From an uncultured Mycoplasmatota bacterium (GTDB lineage: Bacteria; Bacillota_I; Bacilli_A; RF39; UBA660), in the NCBI GenBank assembly GCA_900551455.1, contig URVV01000004.1, positions 22,330 through 86,329 on the forward strand: a DNA stretch of 64,000 bases, given 5' to 3'. Both the position numbers and the translations under genes were made by a program. Below are positions 1-7,067 of the stretch, piece after piece. The notes beneath the pieces were generated by a model. It had not been told where the DNA came from. It was given only the letters and a program-made list of their open reading frames with translations, and ran no database searches. Each line of letters begins with the position of its first letter. Position 1 is the first letter of the stretch.

Positions 1-830
1 ACACTTTTTCTTTTCTTAATCTTATAATTCACTTTTTGAAATCTGTGTTGAATTAAATCTCCAATATAAACTCTATTTTTGATGATATTACTGACAGATG
101 TGTGTTTCCATATTTCAGGATGGTCAAATCTATTTAATTTTGAATCAGAGTATTTATACATAACTGGTGTAGGTAATTCTTCTCTTGTTAGTATTTCAGC
201 AATTTGTGAGCTACCATAACCTGCAACATATAAATCAAAAATTCTTTTTACTACAGGAGCAGTTTCTGGATCAGGTACTAGTTTGTGTTTGTCTAAAGGA
301 TCTCTCATATAACCATAAGGTGCAGAACTTCCACAAAACTTTCCATCTTTTTTCATTTGAAGTAAGTTTGAACGAACTTTTTTAGAAATATCTTTTGCAT
401 ACATATCATTCATACTTAATCTAAATGGCATCATATCAGAGCCACTTGTTTCAAAAAAAGTATCTATATCATCGTTTACGGCAACATATCTAACATCGTT
501 TTCTGGGAAAAATGTTTCAACATAATAACCAGTCATTATATGGTCACGACCTAATCTTGATAAATCTTTAGTAATAACCATGTTTATTTTTCCATTTTCA
601 ATGTCATTTAACATTCTCTTAAACTCTGGGCGTTCAAAATTTGTTCCTGTATAACCATCATCTACATAAATATCAACTGCAACTAATCCTTGTGCTTTTA
701 AATAACCAATTAATAAACTTCTTTGATTAGTGACACTTTCTGATTCCATATCATCACCATCTTCACGAGATAGTCTTATATAAATGGCTATTTTAAAAAT
801 CGTATTGTCTATTGCATATCTACTATACAT
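1..830 (-). CDS. Large serine recombinase (site-specific integrase), C-terminus beyond window edge
   Basis: Reading down from 830 the frame stays open to base 1 (276 codons). The N-terminus has the resolvase fold with IAIYIRLSREDGDD (catalytic Ser in RLSRED), then YVDDGYTGTNFERPEF and ITKDLSRLGRDH, all hallmarks of large serine recombinases. It is followed by the start of the recombinase DNA-binding domain (FCGSSAPYGY, SVSNIIKNRVYIGD). An AAAGGAG ribosome site lies about 8 nt before the ATG. It presumably integrates and excises element A by recombining attP with a site in spoIVA. The zinc ribbon and coiled coil are not in the window. Confidence 0.93.
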   Translation of the reverse strand, partial: MYSRYAIDNTIFKIAIYIRLSREDGDDMESESVTNQRSLLIGYLKAQGLVAVDIYVDDGYTGTNFERPEFKRMLNDIENGKINMVITKDLSRLGRDHIMTGYYVETFFPENDVRYVAVNDDIDTFFETSGSDMMPFRLSMNDMYAKDISKKVRSNLLQMKKDGKFCGSSAPYGYMRDPLDKHKLVPDPETAPVVKRIFDLYVAGYGSSQIAEILTREELPTPVMYKYSDSKLNRFDHPEIWKHTSVSNIIKNRVYIGDLIQHRFQKVNYKIKKRKS

Positions 831-833
831 TTT

Positions 834-1016
834 TTATCTCCTTTCAGTAGACAACACATTCACTTTATTAGTTGAATTAATTATACTATTTTTTGCGTTC
901 GATTTAAATACTTTTGATGAATTTTTATAAGCCATATAATATTTATATATACAACTTTTTAAGACTTCTTTTAAATCACAACCATTACTATCATAAAATT
1001 CTAGTGTTTCATACAT
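834..1016 (-). CDS. Small hypothetical protein upstream of the recombinase
   Basis: A 60-residue protein of unknown function. It begins 5 nt after a strong GGAGGA ribosome site and stops 3 nt before the recombinase ATG, so the recombinase ribosome site lies inside its last codons. This arrangement suggests translational coupling. The N-terminal half (YETLEFYDSNGCDLKEVL) is acidic; the rest is basic (KNSSKVFKSNAKNS). No catalytic motif is visible. From memory, short proteins of this kind often precede recombinases in Clostridia/Bacilli elements, so it may be a recombination accessory factor; that is inference. Confidence 0.6.
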   Translation of the reverse strand: MYETLEFYDSNGCDLKEVLKSCIYKYYMAYKNSSKVFKSNAKNSIINSTNKVNVLSTERR

Positions 1017-1091
1017 GATTATTCCTCCACAATGAATTTTATGTGTAATAGTTTATAAAAATTACTATTCTTCATAAATTATCACACCTTT

Positions 1092-1511
1092 CTATTGATA
1101 TTCTTTTAGCATATCTTCCATTTCTTTAAGTTCTTCTTCAGTGGGTGGAATTGCTTCACATCTTTTTCCATCCCAAACTTCAACACCGTCTGAATCAAGT
1201 CTTATATGAGGACCTTTTCTTCCGTTCATCATTTCATCTTTATTGTCTGATATATCAGTCACAGTAATAAAACTTTGTATTCTTTCATTTGTAATATAAG
1301 AATTAAGATAACCTTTAACAAAAACTCTTGTTCCTTTAACAAAAAAATCTTTATATATTTCATAAAGATTTCGGTTAATATTAAAACTAGCATAAACTTT
1401 CCTTTTATCATATTTAAGAGTGGTTAAACCAAACTTAATATAATCTTTATTATTATCTGTCACATTATTAATAGTTCCAGATATTATAATTTCGTTTAAA
1501 TCAATTTCCAT
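1092..1511 (-). CDS. SSB-like OB-fold protein of element A
   Basis: A 139-residue protein. The first ~90 residues read like a single-strand DNA-binding OB fold: an early strand (EIIISGTINNV), a central strand (KVYASFNIN), then TRVFVKGYLNSY and ERIQSFITVTDIS, matching the order seen in bacterial SSBs (VKGRLQTR then a V/I-rich strand). The tail is acidic (TEEELKEMEDMLKEYQ) but lacks the DDDLPF motif of chromosomal SSBs. Ribosome site GAAAGGAAG precedes the ATG. Likely role: protecting single-stranded DNA during transfer or replication of the element. Homology is by pattern only. Confidence 0.5.
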   Translation of the reverse strand: MEIDLNEIIISGTINNVTDNNKDYIKFGLTTLKYDKRKVYASFNINRNLYEIYKDFFVKGTRVFVKGYLNSYITNERIQSFITVTDISDNKDEMMNGRKGPHIRLDSDGVEVWDGKRCEAIPPTEEELKEMEDMLKEYQ

Positions 1512-1560
1512 TTTTATAACTTCCTTTCTTTTTAATCTTTTTAAAGATTTAAATTATTAA

Positions 1561-1661
1561 AATAATTTTAAATTTATATTATCTATTAATATTATTTATT
1601 ATATTATTTATTCTGTTAGAAGATACTTGCTATACTCACTAGCAGTATCTTGCTATTACAT
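1561..1661. repeat. AT-only tract followed by TAGCA inverted repeats
   Basis: Bases 1561-1620 are almost pure A/T. Bases 1621-1650 form an imperfect hairpin (AGATACTTGCTA against TAGCAGTATCT, one bulged T). A second hairpin, TAGCAG-AAAT-CTGCTA type, follows at about 1663-1678, overlapping the stop codon of the next minus-strand gene. It could be a terminator, or an iteron-like protein-binding site given the replication-type genes alongside. There is no clear T-run, so terminator function is uncertain. Confidence 0.45.
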
Positions 1662-1943
1662 CTAGCAGAAATCTGCTAAATAGATTCTTCTTATATTAGG
1701 TTCATTTTCAACTCTAATATATTTTTTTGTTCTTAATGATGTTATGCAACTAGTAATCGTTCTTTTAGATACTTTTAAAAGATTACTTAAATACTTATTA
1801 CTTGCATAACAAAATCCCTCTTGCATAGATAGGGTATTAATTAAACCCATTAATAGTTTAGTAGTAGAAGATAGTTCTTCATCTAATAAAACTATTGTAG
1901 GCACCTCTATATGCTTTAATTTAGTAATATCGCTATTATTCAT
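1662..1943 (-). CDS. Winged-helix protein, replication-initiator/DnaD-like N-terminal type
   Basis: About 93 residues from the ATG that follows an AAAGGAAAGGAG ribosome site by 7 nt; a longer start at 1976 would put that site inside the gene. The protein has LSSTTKLLMGLINTLSMQEGFCYASNKYLSNLLKVS, then RTITSCITSLRTKKYIRVE: a winged helix in which TSNKYLS...VSKRTI is the recognition helix and the wing ends in IRRIYL. This layout is typical of plasmid or element replication initiator N-termini and small helix-turn-helix proteins of mobile elements. It lacks a catalytic domain. Confidence 0.6.
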   Translation of the reverse strand: MNNSDITKLKHIEVPTIVLLDEELSSTTKLLMGLINTLSMQEGFCYASNKYLSNLLKVSKRTITSCITSLRTKKYIRVENEPNIRRIYLADFC

Positions 1944-1977
1944 ATTATCAATCTCCTTTCCTTTAAATTTAGGCAAT

Positions 1978-2012
1978 AAAAAAACTTGTAAACACTACTT
2001 ACAAGTCATACT
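1978..2012 (-). terminator. Rho-independent terminator after the 2231-2497 gene
   Basis: On the minus strand ACTTGTAAG and its complement TTTACAAGT form a stem with a short loop, followed directly by seven T residues. It lies between two minus-strand genes. Confidence 0.6.
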
Positions 2013-2063
2013 AATAATGACAATAAAATCCCTGTGTGAGATAAATCTCACTAAATAGGTTGC

Positions 2064-2140
2064 TTGAAGTAAAACATACATAACATATTTCAATCCCTTT
2101 TATTCTTTTATTTCGTTCTTTGAAATATGTTTTACTTCAA
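2064..2140. repeat. Long interrupted inverted repeat in element A
   Basis: The right arm (2120-2140) is the reverse complement of the left arm (2064-2093) except for a 6-nt insertion in the left arm. Both arms contain TTGAAGTAAAACATA and ATATTTCAA. The arms are separated by a T-rich spacer of about 26 nt. The stem is too long and too far from a T-run for a simple terminator. It lies between two winged-helix genes and near an SSB-like gene, so a replication or transfer origin is one possibility (inference). Confidence 0.55.
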
Positions 2141-2230
2141 ACTAGTTCATCTTATATTTCTATAAGATAGGTTCTAATATAAATCTACGAACATTTACTG
2201 AACCTTTATTTGTTAGTGATTTAATCTTTT

Positions 2231-2497
2231 CTAACAAATCTCGTATGTGTATAATCCTCGGTCGTATTCATTGAACCTTATATATTTGTTATCTTCTAAT
2301 ATTTTTAGGTTCTTCTTGAATCCAACATTTGTTATACTCAATTTCTTTTGAACTCTCCCGATACTTATACTTGTGAATTCACATCTTTGGGATTGTTCCG
2401 CACAGAGTATTTTGTATATCAGCTTCGTTTCAAACTTGATATTTTTATCTCTCCATACTCTTGGATCAATTAATTCTAGTTGTTTTTTTAATCTCAT
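2231..2497 (-). CDS. Winged-helix DNA-binding protein of element A
   Basis: An 88-residue protein with no catalytic domain. LIYKILCAEQSQ is followed by CEFTSISIGRVQKKLSITNVGFKKNLKILEDNKYIRF: a helix-turn-helix plus wing similar to the neighbouring 1662-1943 protein. The ribosome site AAAGGAGG stands about 11 nt from this ATG; an earlier out-of-frame ATG at better spacing would give only an 11-residue peptide, so translation may be weak or reinitiated. It is transcribed divergently from the XRE regulator at 2680 and probably shares its control. Confidence 0.55.
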   Translation of the reverse strand: MRLKKQLELIDPRVWRDKNIKFETKLIYKILCAEQSQRCEFTSISIGRVQKKLSITNVGFKKNLKILEDNKYIRFNEYDRGLYTYEIC

Positions 2498-2524
2498 ACA
2501 TTTGATTTCCTCCTTTCTTTTTCT

Positions 2525-2658
2525 ATGTTACCCATTTAATTTAAAGGTGGGTTCATTTGGAAACATATTTAATATATCATGCTAATTACTATATTGTCAA
2601 CACTTTTTTACCCATTTATTGAAATTATGTTGACTTTTTTACCCACTGGGTGTATTAT
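2525..2658. promoter_or_regulatory. Divergent promoters with repeated TTACCCA operator sites
   Basis: Rightward: TTGACT (2630-2635), 17-nt spacer, TATTAT (2653-2658). Leftward: TTGACA (2600-2595), 17-18 nt, then ATATAT/TATATT near 2571-2577. TTACCCA-like boxes occur at 2528-2534, 2608-2614 and 2639-2645, and a reversed one (GGTGGGT) near 2547-2553. The box inside the rightward spacer forms the palindrome ACCCA-C-TGGGT (2641-2651). Inference: the XRE regulator at 2680 binds these boxes, repressing itself and the leftward operon. Confidence 0.7.
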
Positions 2659-2679
2659 TATGGTGTGAGGTGAATTTCT

Positions 2680-3183
2680 ATGCTAGAAAAAAATATCGGC
2701 GAAGTTATTGCTGAAGCTAGAGAAAAGAAAGGTTTATCGCAAAGACAACTTGCGAAACTTGCAAAGATTAATAACTCTGAACTTTCTAAAATAGAATCAG
2801 GTATAAGAAAAGATCCTAGTCCTAAAATATTAAGAAAGATAAGTAATATAATAGATGTTAATTATAGTGACTTAATGTATATGATAGGTTTAGGATTAGA
2901 AGTGACACAACTTAATTATTTTGTTAAGAGTCATTATGCTAGTTTAAATCTAGAACAATTAGATACTGCTGAAATAAATGTTTTAGGAAGTATAGAAAAT
3001 TCTGAAAGTATAGTTTCTACATGTAAAAAAGAATTAGAAAAAGATGATTTACCAGAAGAACAAAAAGAGTTATTAATACATACTATCGAAGATCATACAT
3101 ATCAAATTAATTCATCAAAAGAAATAATCAAACTTATTCAAAGTTTAAAAGTAAAGGAGAGAAATAAAAATGCTAAAAAGTAA
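2680..3183 (+). CDS. XRE-family helix-turn-helix transcriptional regulator
   Basis: A 167-residue protein. Residues ~7-65 are a classic Cro/CI-type HTH: GEVIAEAREKKGLSQRQLAKLAKINNSELSKIESGIRKDPSPKIL, with the recognition helix at NNSELSKIE. The C-terminal ~90 residues are acidic and helical, perhaps for oligomerisation or sensing. A GAGGTG ribosome site precedes the ATG. It overlaps the next gene by 14 nt, so the two are co-transcribed. The operator-like boxes in its promoter suggest autoregulation. It is the probable master switch of the element's left-hand genes. Confidence 0.85.
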   Translation: MLEKNIGEVIAEAREKKGLSQRQLAKLAKINNSELSKIESGIRKDPSPKILRKISNIIDVNYSDLMYMIGLGLEVTQLNYFVKSHYASLNLEQLDTAEINVLGSIENSESIVSTCKKELEKDDLPEEQKELLIHTIEDHTYQINSSKEIIKLIQSLKVKERNKNAKK

Positions 3184-3598
3184 TATAATTAAAAAATTAT
3201 TAGTAGTAGTGAATTTTATTGTAGGATTATTTTTAATACTAACTATCATATTTAATAATAAACTTACTTATTCTTTATATTGGATTTTAATTCCTATTTT
3301 AATATTTTTAATTGTAATGTTTATATATGAGGTAGATAAAGGGTTAATTGAAATAAATCAAAACGAGGGCAAGTCAATTAGAAGATCATATAATGATATA
3401 ACAGTTGTATCTACTGTATTCTATGGATTAATATATTTAGGAATAGAGTTTATTGATATGATAAATAGTGATGTTAGAAATAATATTTATTTAGTATGTG
3501 GTTTCTTTGCAATTACACTTTTATATGAATTATTTGTATTCATGGCAATTAAGAGTGCTAAAAAAGAAACATCGGAATTACTAAATAAGAAAAAATAA
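3170..3598 (+). CDS. Small integral membrane protein, four predicted helices
   Basis: A 142-residue protein of unknown family. Four hydrophobic segments are visible: residues ~8-28 (LLVVVNFIVGLFLILTII), ~34-53 (YSLYWILIPILIFLIVMFIY), ~80-100 (VVSTVFYGLIYLGIEFI) and ~108-128 (IYLVCGFFAITLLYELFVF). It ends in a basic tail. An AAAGGAGAG ribosome site sits within the end of the XRE gene, and the 14-nt overlap implies coupled expression. A membrane protein paired with an XRE regulator could be a sensor or immunity protein; no motif decides this. Confidence 0.65.
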   Translation: MLKSNIIKKLLVVVNFIVGLFLILTIIFNNKLTYSLYWILIPILIFLIVMFIYEVDKGLIEINQNEGKSIRRSYNDITVVSTVFYGLIYLGIEFIDMINSDVRNNIYLVCGFFAITLLYELFVFMAIKSAKKETSELLNKKK

Positions 3599-3705
3599 AT
3601 TTATGAAGTAAATTTATAATCCTTACTTTTGCATAGCAAAAGAAAAAAATAACCTTTTACCCTTTCGTTAGATTAGGTATTAGGTTATTTTTATTTAAAG
3701 AATAC

Positions 3706-3748
3706 GTGGCACGTTTTGTTGCTTTAGCAATGAAAGTGGCGATAGTAT
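3706..3748 (+). repeat. Conserved box shared with element B, upstream of oriT
   Basis: The segment GTGGCACGTTTTGTT, then a small hairpin (TTGCT-TT-AGCAA), then ATGAAAGTGGCGATAG recurs on the minus strand at 44044-44002. There the hairpin arms are different bases (TTAC-GAA-GTAA) but still pair. In both places the box precedes the putative nick site by about 150 nt in the same orientation. An open frame of 79 codons runs through it, but I do not regard it as a gene. It probably belongs to the transfer-origin region or a single-strand signal. Confidence 0.7.
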
Positions 3749-3839
3749 TCTTTCTTTTTTATGTAGTCGCAAGACAAAATAAAAAAGAGCAACATTCACT
3801 TACGATAGTTTGTGAAATGTTGCTTATTGGGTTTCAAAA

Positions 3840-3955
3840 GGGTGTCCCTTTGCACACTATTCCTAGTTGGCAAAATGCCGACTTGGTAGTGTGTTACTAT
3901 CTTGTCTTAAAGATAGTCTTTCACGAAAATCCATTAGTTATGTAATTTCTTTTGG
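3840..3955 (+). other. oriT of the MobV/pMV158 type
   Basis: GCACACTA (3852-3859), then hairpin AGTTGGCA-aaa-TGCCGACT (3865-3883), then TAGTGTG (3887-3893) directly followed by TTACTA. GCACACTA and TAGTGTG are complementary. From memory, the pMV158 MobM nick site is TAGTGTG/TTA, so the predicted nick is between 3893 and 3894 on the plus strand. Two further inverted repeats follow (ACTATCTT...AAGATAGT at 3896-3917, and GAAAATCCA...TGGATTTTC), as expected for an origin of transfer. The substrate relaxase is probably the MobV protein at 9349-10641. Confidence 0.82.
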
Positions 3956-4054
3956 ATTTTCGTTTTCAATAGGTTTTGATTTTTATATTTAATTTATTCA
4001 GAATATCTTAATATTACGATTTAATCGATAAATTGTAATTTAGCGAATAGTAAC

Positions 4055-5977
4055 TTAATTTTCTTTTTTATTAAACATATGGCGTACTTTATCTATTCGA
4101 TTATTTGGTCTGCGTGATTGAATAACTGGTTCACAAGTAGCAATTTGATAATCTTTTAATTCTGTCAAAAAAACTGCTTGCCCATTTGTATATAGAGTTA
4201 AAGTATTACGATATTCATTAATACAACGTGCAGGAATATGTCCTGTAAAAATAACTTCATCATTTTTTGATTGACTTGTTTCAATTATTGCACAATGTTT
4301 TTGTGCATCATTATATGCACGAGAAAAGTATTCCTGTGGTGTAAAAAGTATAAACGAACAATATGGCTCTAATAATTGCGTTCCCGCTTTTTTCAATGTT
4401 TGTTCAAGTACAATTGGGGCAAGAAAGCGAAAATCCGAGGGAGTACTAACAGGGCTATAATAAACACCATATTCAAAACATATTTTACAATCTGTTACTT
4501 CCCAACCATACAAACCTTGCTCCAGTCCATAATTAATACCTTCTCTTACTGCATTTTGGAAACTTTGATTTAAATAACCGAGTGAAACTTTGCTTTCGTA
4601 CTGTATTCCACTGCCAATTGGAAGTGGAGTTATTGATAATCCAATCGATGCCCAAAATGGATTTGGTGGTACTTCAATATGAATAGTATAATCTGCCTTT
4701 TGTAATGGTTTTTCCAAATAAATTACGGTTGGATCTTCGATTCTTATGTTTATGTGATATTTTTCAATCAACAGAGAACAGATAACTTCTAACTGCACTG
4801 TTCCTAAAAAAGAAATGATGATTTCATGTGTTATCGTATCAACATAATAACGTAAAAGAGGATCAGTATCTGCAATTTCTGTAAGAGCATCCAATAATTT
4901 TTCTCTCTCTTCTATTTTTATCGGTTCAATTCTTGTTCGTAGTATTGGTACAGTCTTGTCATTCCATACATTGCATGGCAAAAGCTTTTCATTTCCTATA
5001 ATATCGTTCAATCTTAATGTATTGTTAGGTATAATAAAAATATCTCCAGAACAAACTGTTTTTGTCTGTATCATTTCTCCATTTGAAGGAATATATATTT
5101 CTGTAAGTTTCACTTTCTTTTTTTCTGGCAATATAATTGTATCTCGTAAGTGTAATGTTCCACTGTAAAGACGCAAATAAACTAATCTTTGCTTATGGTC
5201 TGTATATTCAATTTTAAAAACCCTTCCACATAGTTCTGAATCATTCTCATTCATTTCAGGACAAAAAAGATTTGAAATAGCTTCGATGAGTTGTTGAGTC
5301 CCTATATTATTTCTAGCACTTCCATGGTATATAGGAAACAACGAACCTTTTTTAACACACCTATATTCTTCATACGTTAATTCTTGTATAGTCAATTTTT
5401 CTCCTGCAATATATTTTTCTAAAAGTTTATCATTTTTGGAAATTACAGGATCCCAATCATCTAAATCAATAATATTTTTAATTGATATTTCTGGAGTTAA
5501 TGTTACATTTTGCATAACAATAATATCATTTGAAAGTTTTTCTTTGATATTTTGATAAATATTATTTAAGTTAATTCCATCCTGATCTATTTTATTTATA
5601 AAAATAATTGTTGGTATATTCATTTTTTGAAGTGCATGGAATAGTATTCTGGTTTGTGCTTGTACACCATCTTTAGCAGAAATTACTAAAATAGCTCCAT
5701 CAAGAACAGATAAGGAACGATACACTTCTGTTATAAAATCTGCATGTCCAGGAGTATCTACAATATTGATTTTGTAGTCATTCCAATTAAAAGAAGTAAC
5801 TGCTGCCTGAATTGTGATTCCACGCTGACGTTCTAAAAACATAGTATCTGTCCTTGTTGTTCCCTTATCTACACTGCCTAATTCTAAAATCGCTCCACTT
5901 GTATAAAGCAGACTTTCCGTTAAAGTTGTCTTTCCTGCATCTACATGAGCAAGAATACCAATGTTGATTATTTTCAT
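4055..5977 (-). CDS. tet(44): Tetracycline resistance ribosomal protection protein, Tet(44)-like
   Basis: A 640-residue EF-G-like GTPase that removes tetracycline from the ribosome. It shows G1 AHVDAGKTT (residues ~10-18), effector RGITIQAA, G3 DTPGHADF, G4 NKID, and the C-terminal SYSPVSTP-type and RRPNNRIDKVRHMF signature shared by Tet(O)/Tet(M)/Tet(W). The length and many segments (SVDKGTTRTDTMF, YKINIVDTPG, IYQNIKEKLSNDII) agree with what I remember of Tet(44); the Tet(O) group is the alternative. A GGAGGG ribosome site precedes the ATG by 7 nt. The gene before it ends only 49 nt upstream, leaving no room for the usual tet attenuation leader. Transcription probably starts at the VOC-PadR promoter. 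Confidence 0.9.
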   Translation of the reverse strand: MKIINIGILAHVDAGKTTLTESLLYTSGAILELGSVDKGTTRTDTMFLERQRGITIQAAVTSFNWNDYKINIVDTPGHADFITEVYRSLSVLDGAILVISAKDGVQAQTRILFHALQKMNIPTIIFINKIDQDGINLNNIYQNIKEKLSNDIIVMQNVTLTPEISIKNIIDLDDWDPVISKNDKLLEKYIAGEKLTIQELTYEEYRCVKKGSLFPIYHGSARNNIGTQQLIEAISNLFCPEMNENDSELCGRVFKIEYTDHKQRLVYLRLYSGTLHLRDTIILPEKKKVKLTEIYIPSNGEMIQTKTVCSGDIFIIPNNTLRLNDIIGNEKLLPCNVWNDKTVPILRTRIEPIKIEEREKLLDALTEIADTDPLLRYYVDTITHEIIISFLGTVQLEVICSLLIEKYHINIRIEDPTVIYLEKPLQKADYTIHIEVPPNPFWASIGLSITPLPIGSGIQYESKVSLGYLNQSFQNAVREGINYGLEQGLYGWEVTDCKICFEYGVYYSPVSTPSDFRFLAPIVLEQTLKKAGTQLLEPYCSFILFTPQEYFSRAYNDAQKHCAIIETSQSKNDEVIFTGHIPARCINEYRNTLTLYTNGQAVFLTELKDYQIATCEPVIQSRRPNNRIDKVRHMFNKKEN

Positions 5978-6026
5978 TGAATTTCCCTCCCTACAAATTT
6001 ATCTTTTAACTTAAAATCAATATTTG

Positions 6027-6554
6027 CTAATTTTGTTCTTTTAAACTATTCTCAAAATCAATTATCCACTTTTCTAATGTTTCTACTAATGCTAATTGTT
6101 GTTTGAACATTTGTTTTCCAACATTAGGAATATGTTGTCTATGAGATTGTCTTTCATTTAGTAATTCTTTTAATTCTAATATCTTTGATTTTATATTAGA
6201 AACAAGAATCTTTTTTTGTTCATCATCTACTAAATCTAAATTCGTAATAATAATATTAAAATCCAAATATAGACTAACATCATAATTTGAAATATCATTC
6301 ATAAGTCTATTAAAATAATCATTACCTTTGTCAGTAATAGTATATACTGCTTTATCTGGCATATTTCCCTCTTTCTCTTTATGGCAAACAATATATTCTT
6401 TTGATTCTAATTGTAATACTTTCTTATAAATAGACTGTTCACTAATTCTTACCCATCTTGGTATATTACGATATTCTATATTTTTTTTAATATCATAAGC
6501 ACTTTGTGATTTTTGTTTAATAAGTCCTAATAATACCAAATCTATATTTGACAT
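6027..6554 (-). CDS. PadR-family transcriptional regulator
   Basis: A 175-residue protein. The N-terminal ~85 residues form the PadR winged helix (LVLLGLIKQKSQSAYDIKKNIE, then SEQSIYKKVLQLESKEYIV and YTITDKGNDYFNRLM). The C-terminal helical domain (residues ~95-175, ending in ALVETLEKWIIDFENSL) is typical of PadR dimers. It sits 12 nt downstream of the VOC gene and 49 nt upstream of tet(44), all on the same strand. A palindrome over the -10 box of the shared promoter (6951-6971) is a good candidate operator. Inference: an autorepressor of a resistance operon, possibly drug-responsive like LmrR or BmrR-type PadR members. Confidence 0.85.
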   Translation of the reverse strand: MSNIDLVLLGLIKQKSQSAYDIKKNIEYRNIPRWVRISEQSIYKKVLQLESKEYIVCHKEKEGNMPDKAVYTITDKGNDYFNRLMNDISNYDVSLYLDFNIIITNLDLVDDEQKKILVSNIKSKILELKELLNERQSHRQHIPNVGKQMFKQQLALVETLEKWIIDFENSLKEQN

Positions 6555-6566
6555 AATCTCTACTCC

Positions 6567-6917
6567 TTACTTAATATAATCTGTAACGCCAAGTCTATTT
6601 CCAAATGGATCTTCAAACTCGACTGCATTACCCGTTCCAATTTTAAAAGGCTCACTCAAAAATTTTATACCATTATTCAACATTTCTTTATAGAAGATTG
6701 CAACATCTTCTACTTCAAACCATATTGTAGGCTTTAAATTCTCAAATTTATTTTTGTCTTTTAAAATTATTGCAGGTTCTTCATTTCCAATATTATAAGC
6801 AACCATTCCCTTATCAGAGAAATCAAATTTCTTTTTTAACCCCAATATTTCCTCATAATATCTTTTTGCTTCTTCCATATTATCTACTGGAAGAAAATAG
6901 TTGTCATAATTTTTCAT
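6567..6917 (-). CDS. VOC-superfamily (glyoxalase/bleomycin-resistance fold) protein
   Basis: About 116 residues from the ATG preferred by ribosome-site spacing; a GTG three codons earlier is the alternative. The fold is one vicinal-oxygen-chelate domain: FLPVDNMEEAKRYYEEILGLK at the N-terminus, IWFEVEDVAIFYKEMLNNGIKFLSEPF in the middle and GNAVEFEDPFGNRLGVTDY at the C-terminus. The usual metal ligands are only partly visible, so it may be a binding protein rather than an enzyme. First gene of the VOC-PadR-tet operon; a drug-sequestering role is possible but unproven. Confidence 0.8.
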   Translation of the reverse strand: MKNYDNYFLPVDNMEEAKRYYEEILGLKKKFDFSDKGMVAYNIGNEEPAIILKDKNKFENLKPTIWFEVEDVAIFYKEMLNNGIKFLSEPFKIGTGNAVEFEDPFGNRLGVTDYIK

Positions 6918-6950
6918 ATACTCCACATCTCCTTTTTTGCTATAAGCTAC

Positions 6951-6987
6951 ACTACTATATTTTATAGTAGTTACCGTTAAAAGTCAA
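6951..6987 (-). promoter_or_regulatory. Promoter and palindromic operator of the VOC-padR-tet operon
   Basis: On the minus strand TTGACT (6987-6982), a 17-nt spacer and TAAAAT (6964-6959). A perfect inverted repeat ACTACTATA-3 nt-TATAGTAGT (6951-6971) covers the -10 box. Its position would block RNA polymerase if bound. The PadR protein encoded downstream is the obvious candidate ligand (inference). Confidence 0.72.
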
Positions 6988-6994
6988 TATATAA

Positions 6995-7024
6995 CAAAAA
7001 AGACTGTCATTACTGACAATCTTT
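6995..7024 (-). terminator. Terminator of the lipoprotein gene
   Basis: Minus-strand stem GATTGTCA-GTAA-TGACAGTC followed by six T residues. It separates the lipoprotein gene at 7068-7748 from the promoter of the resistance operon. Confidence 0.75.
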
Positions 7025-7067
7025 TCGGTAAATTACTATAAATCAATAACTATAAAATTGTAATTTA

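Noticed and set aside
3706..3945. 79-codon open frame (starts MARFVALAMKVAIVFF)
   Set aside because: It runs through the conserved box and the oriT hairpins, has no ribosome site at its GTG, and its coding sense is explained by the DNA signals.
5978..6026. Tet attenuation leader peptide
   Set aside because: Only 49 nt separate tet(44) from padR and no leader ORF or hairpin is present.
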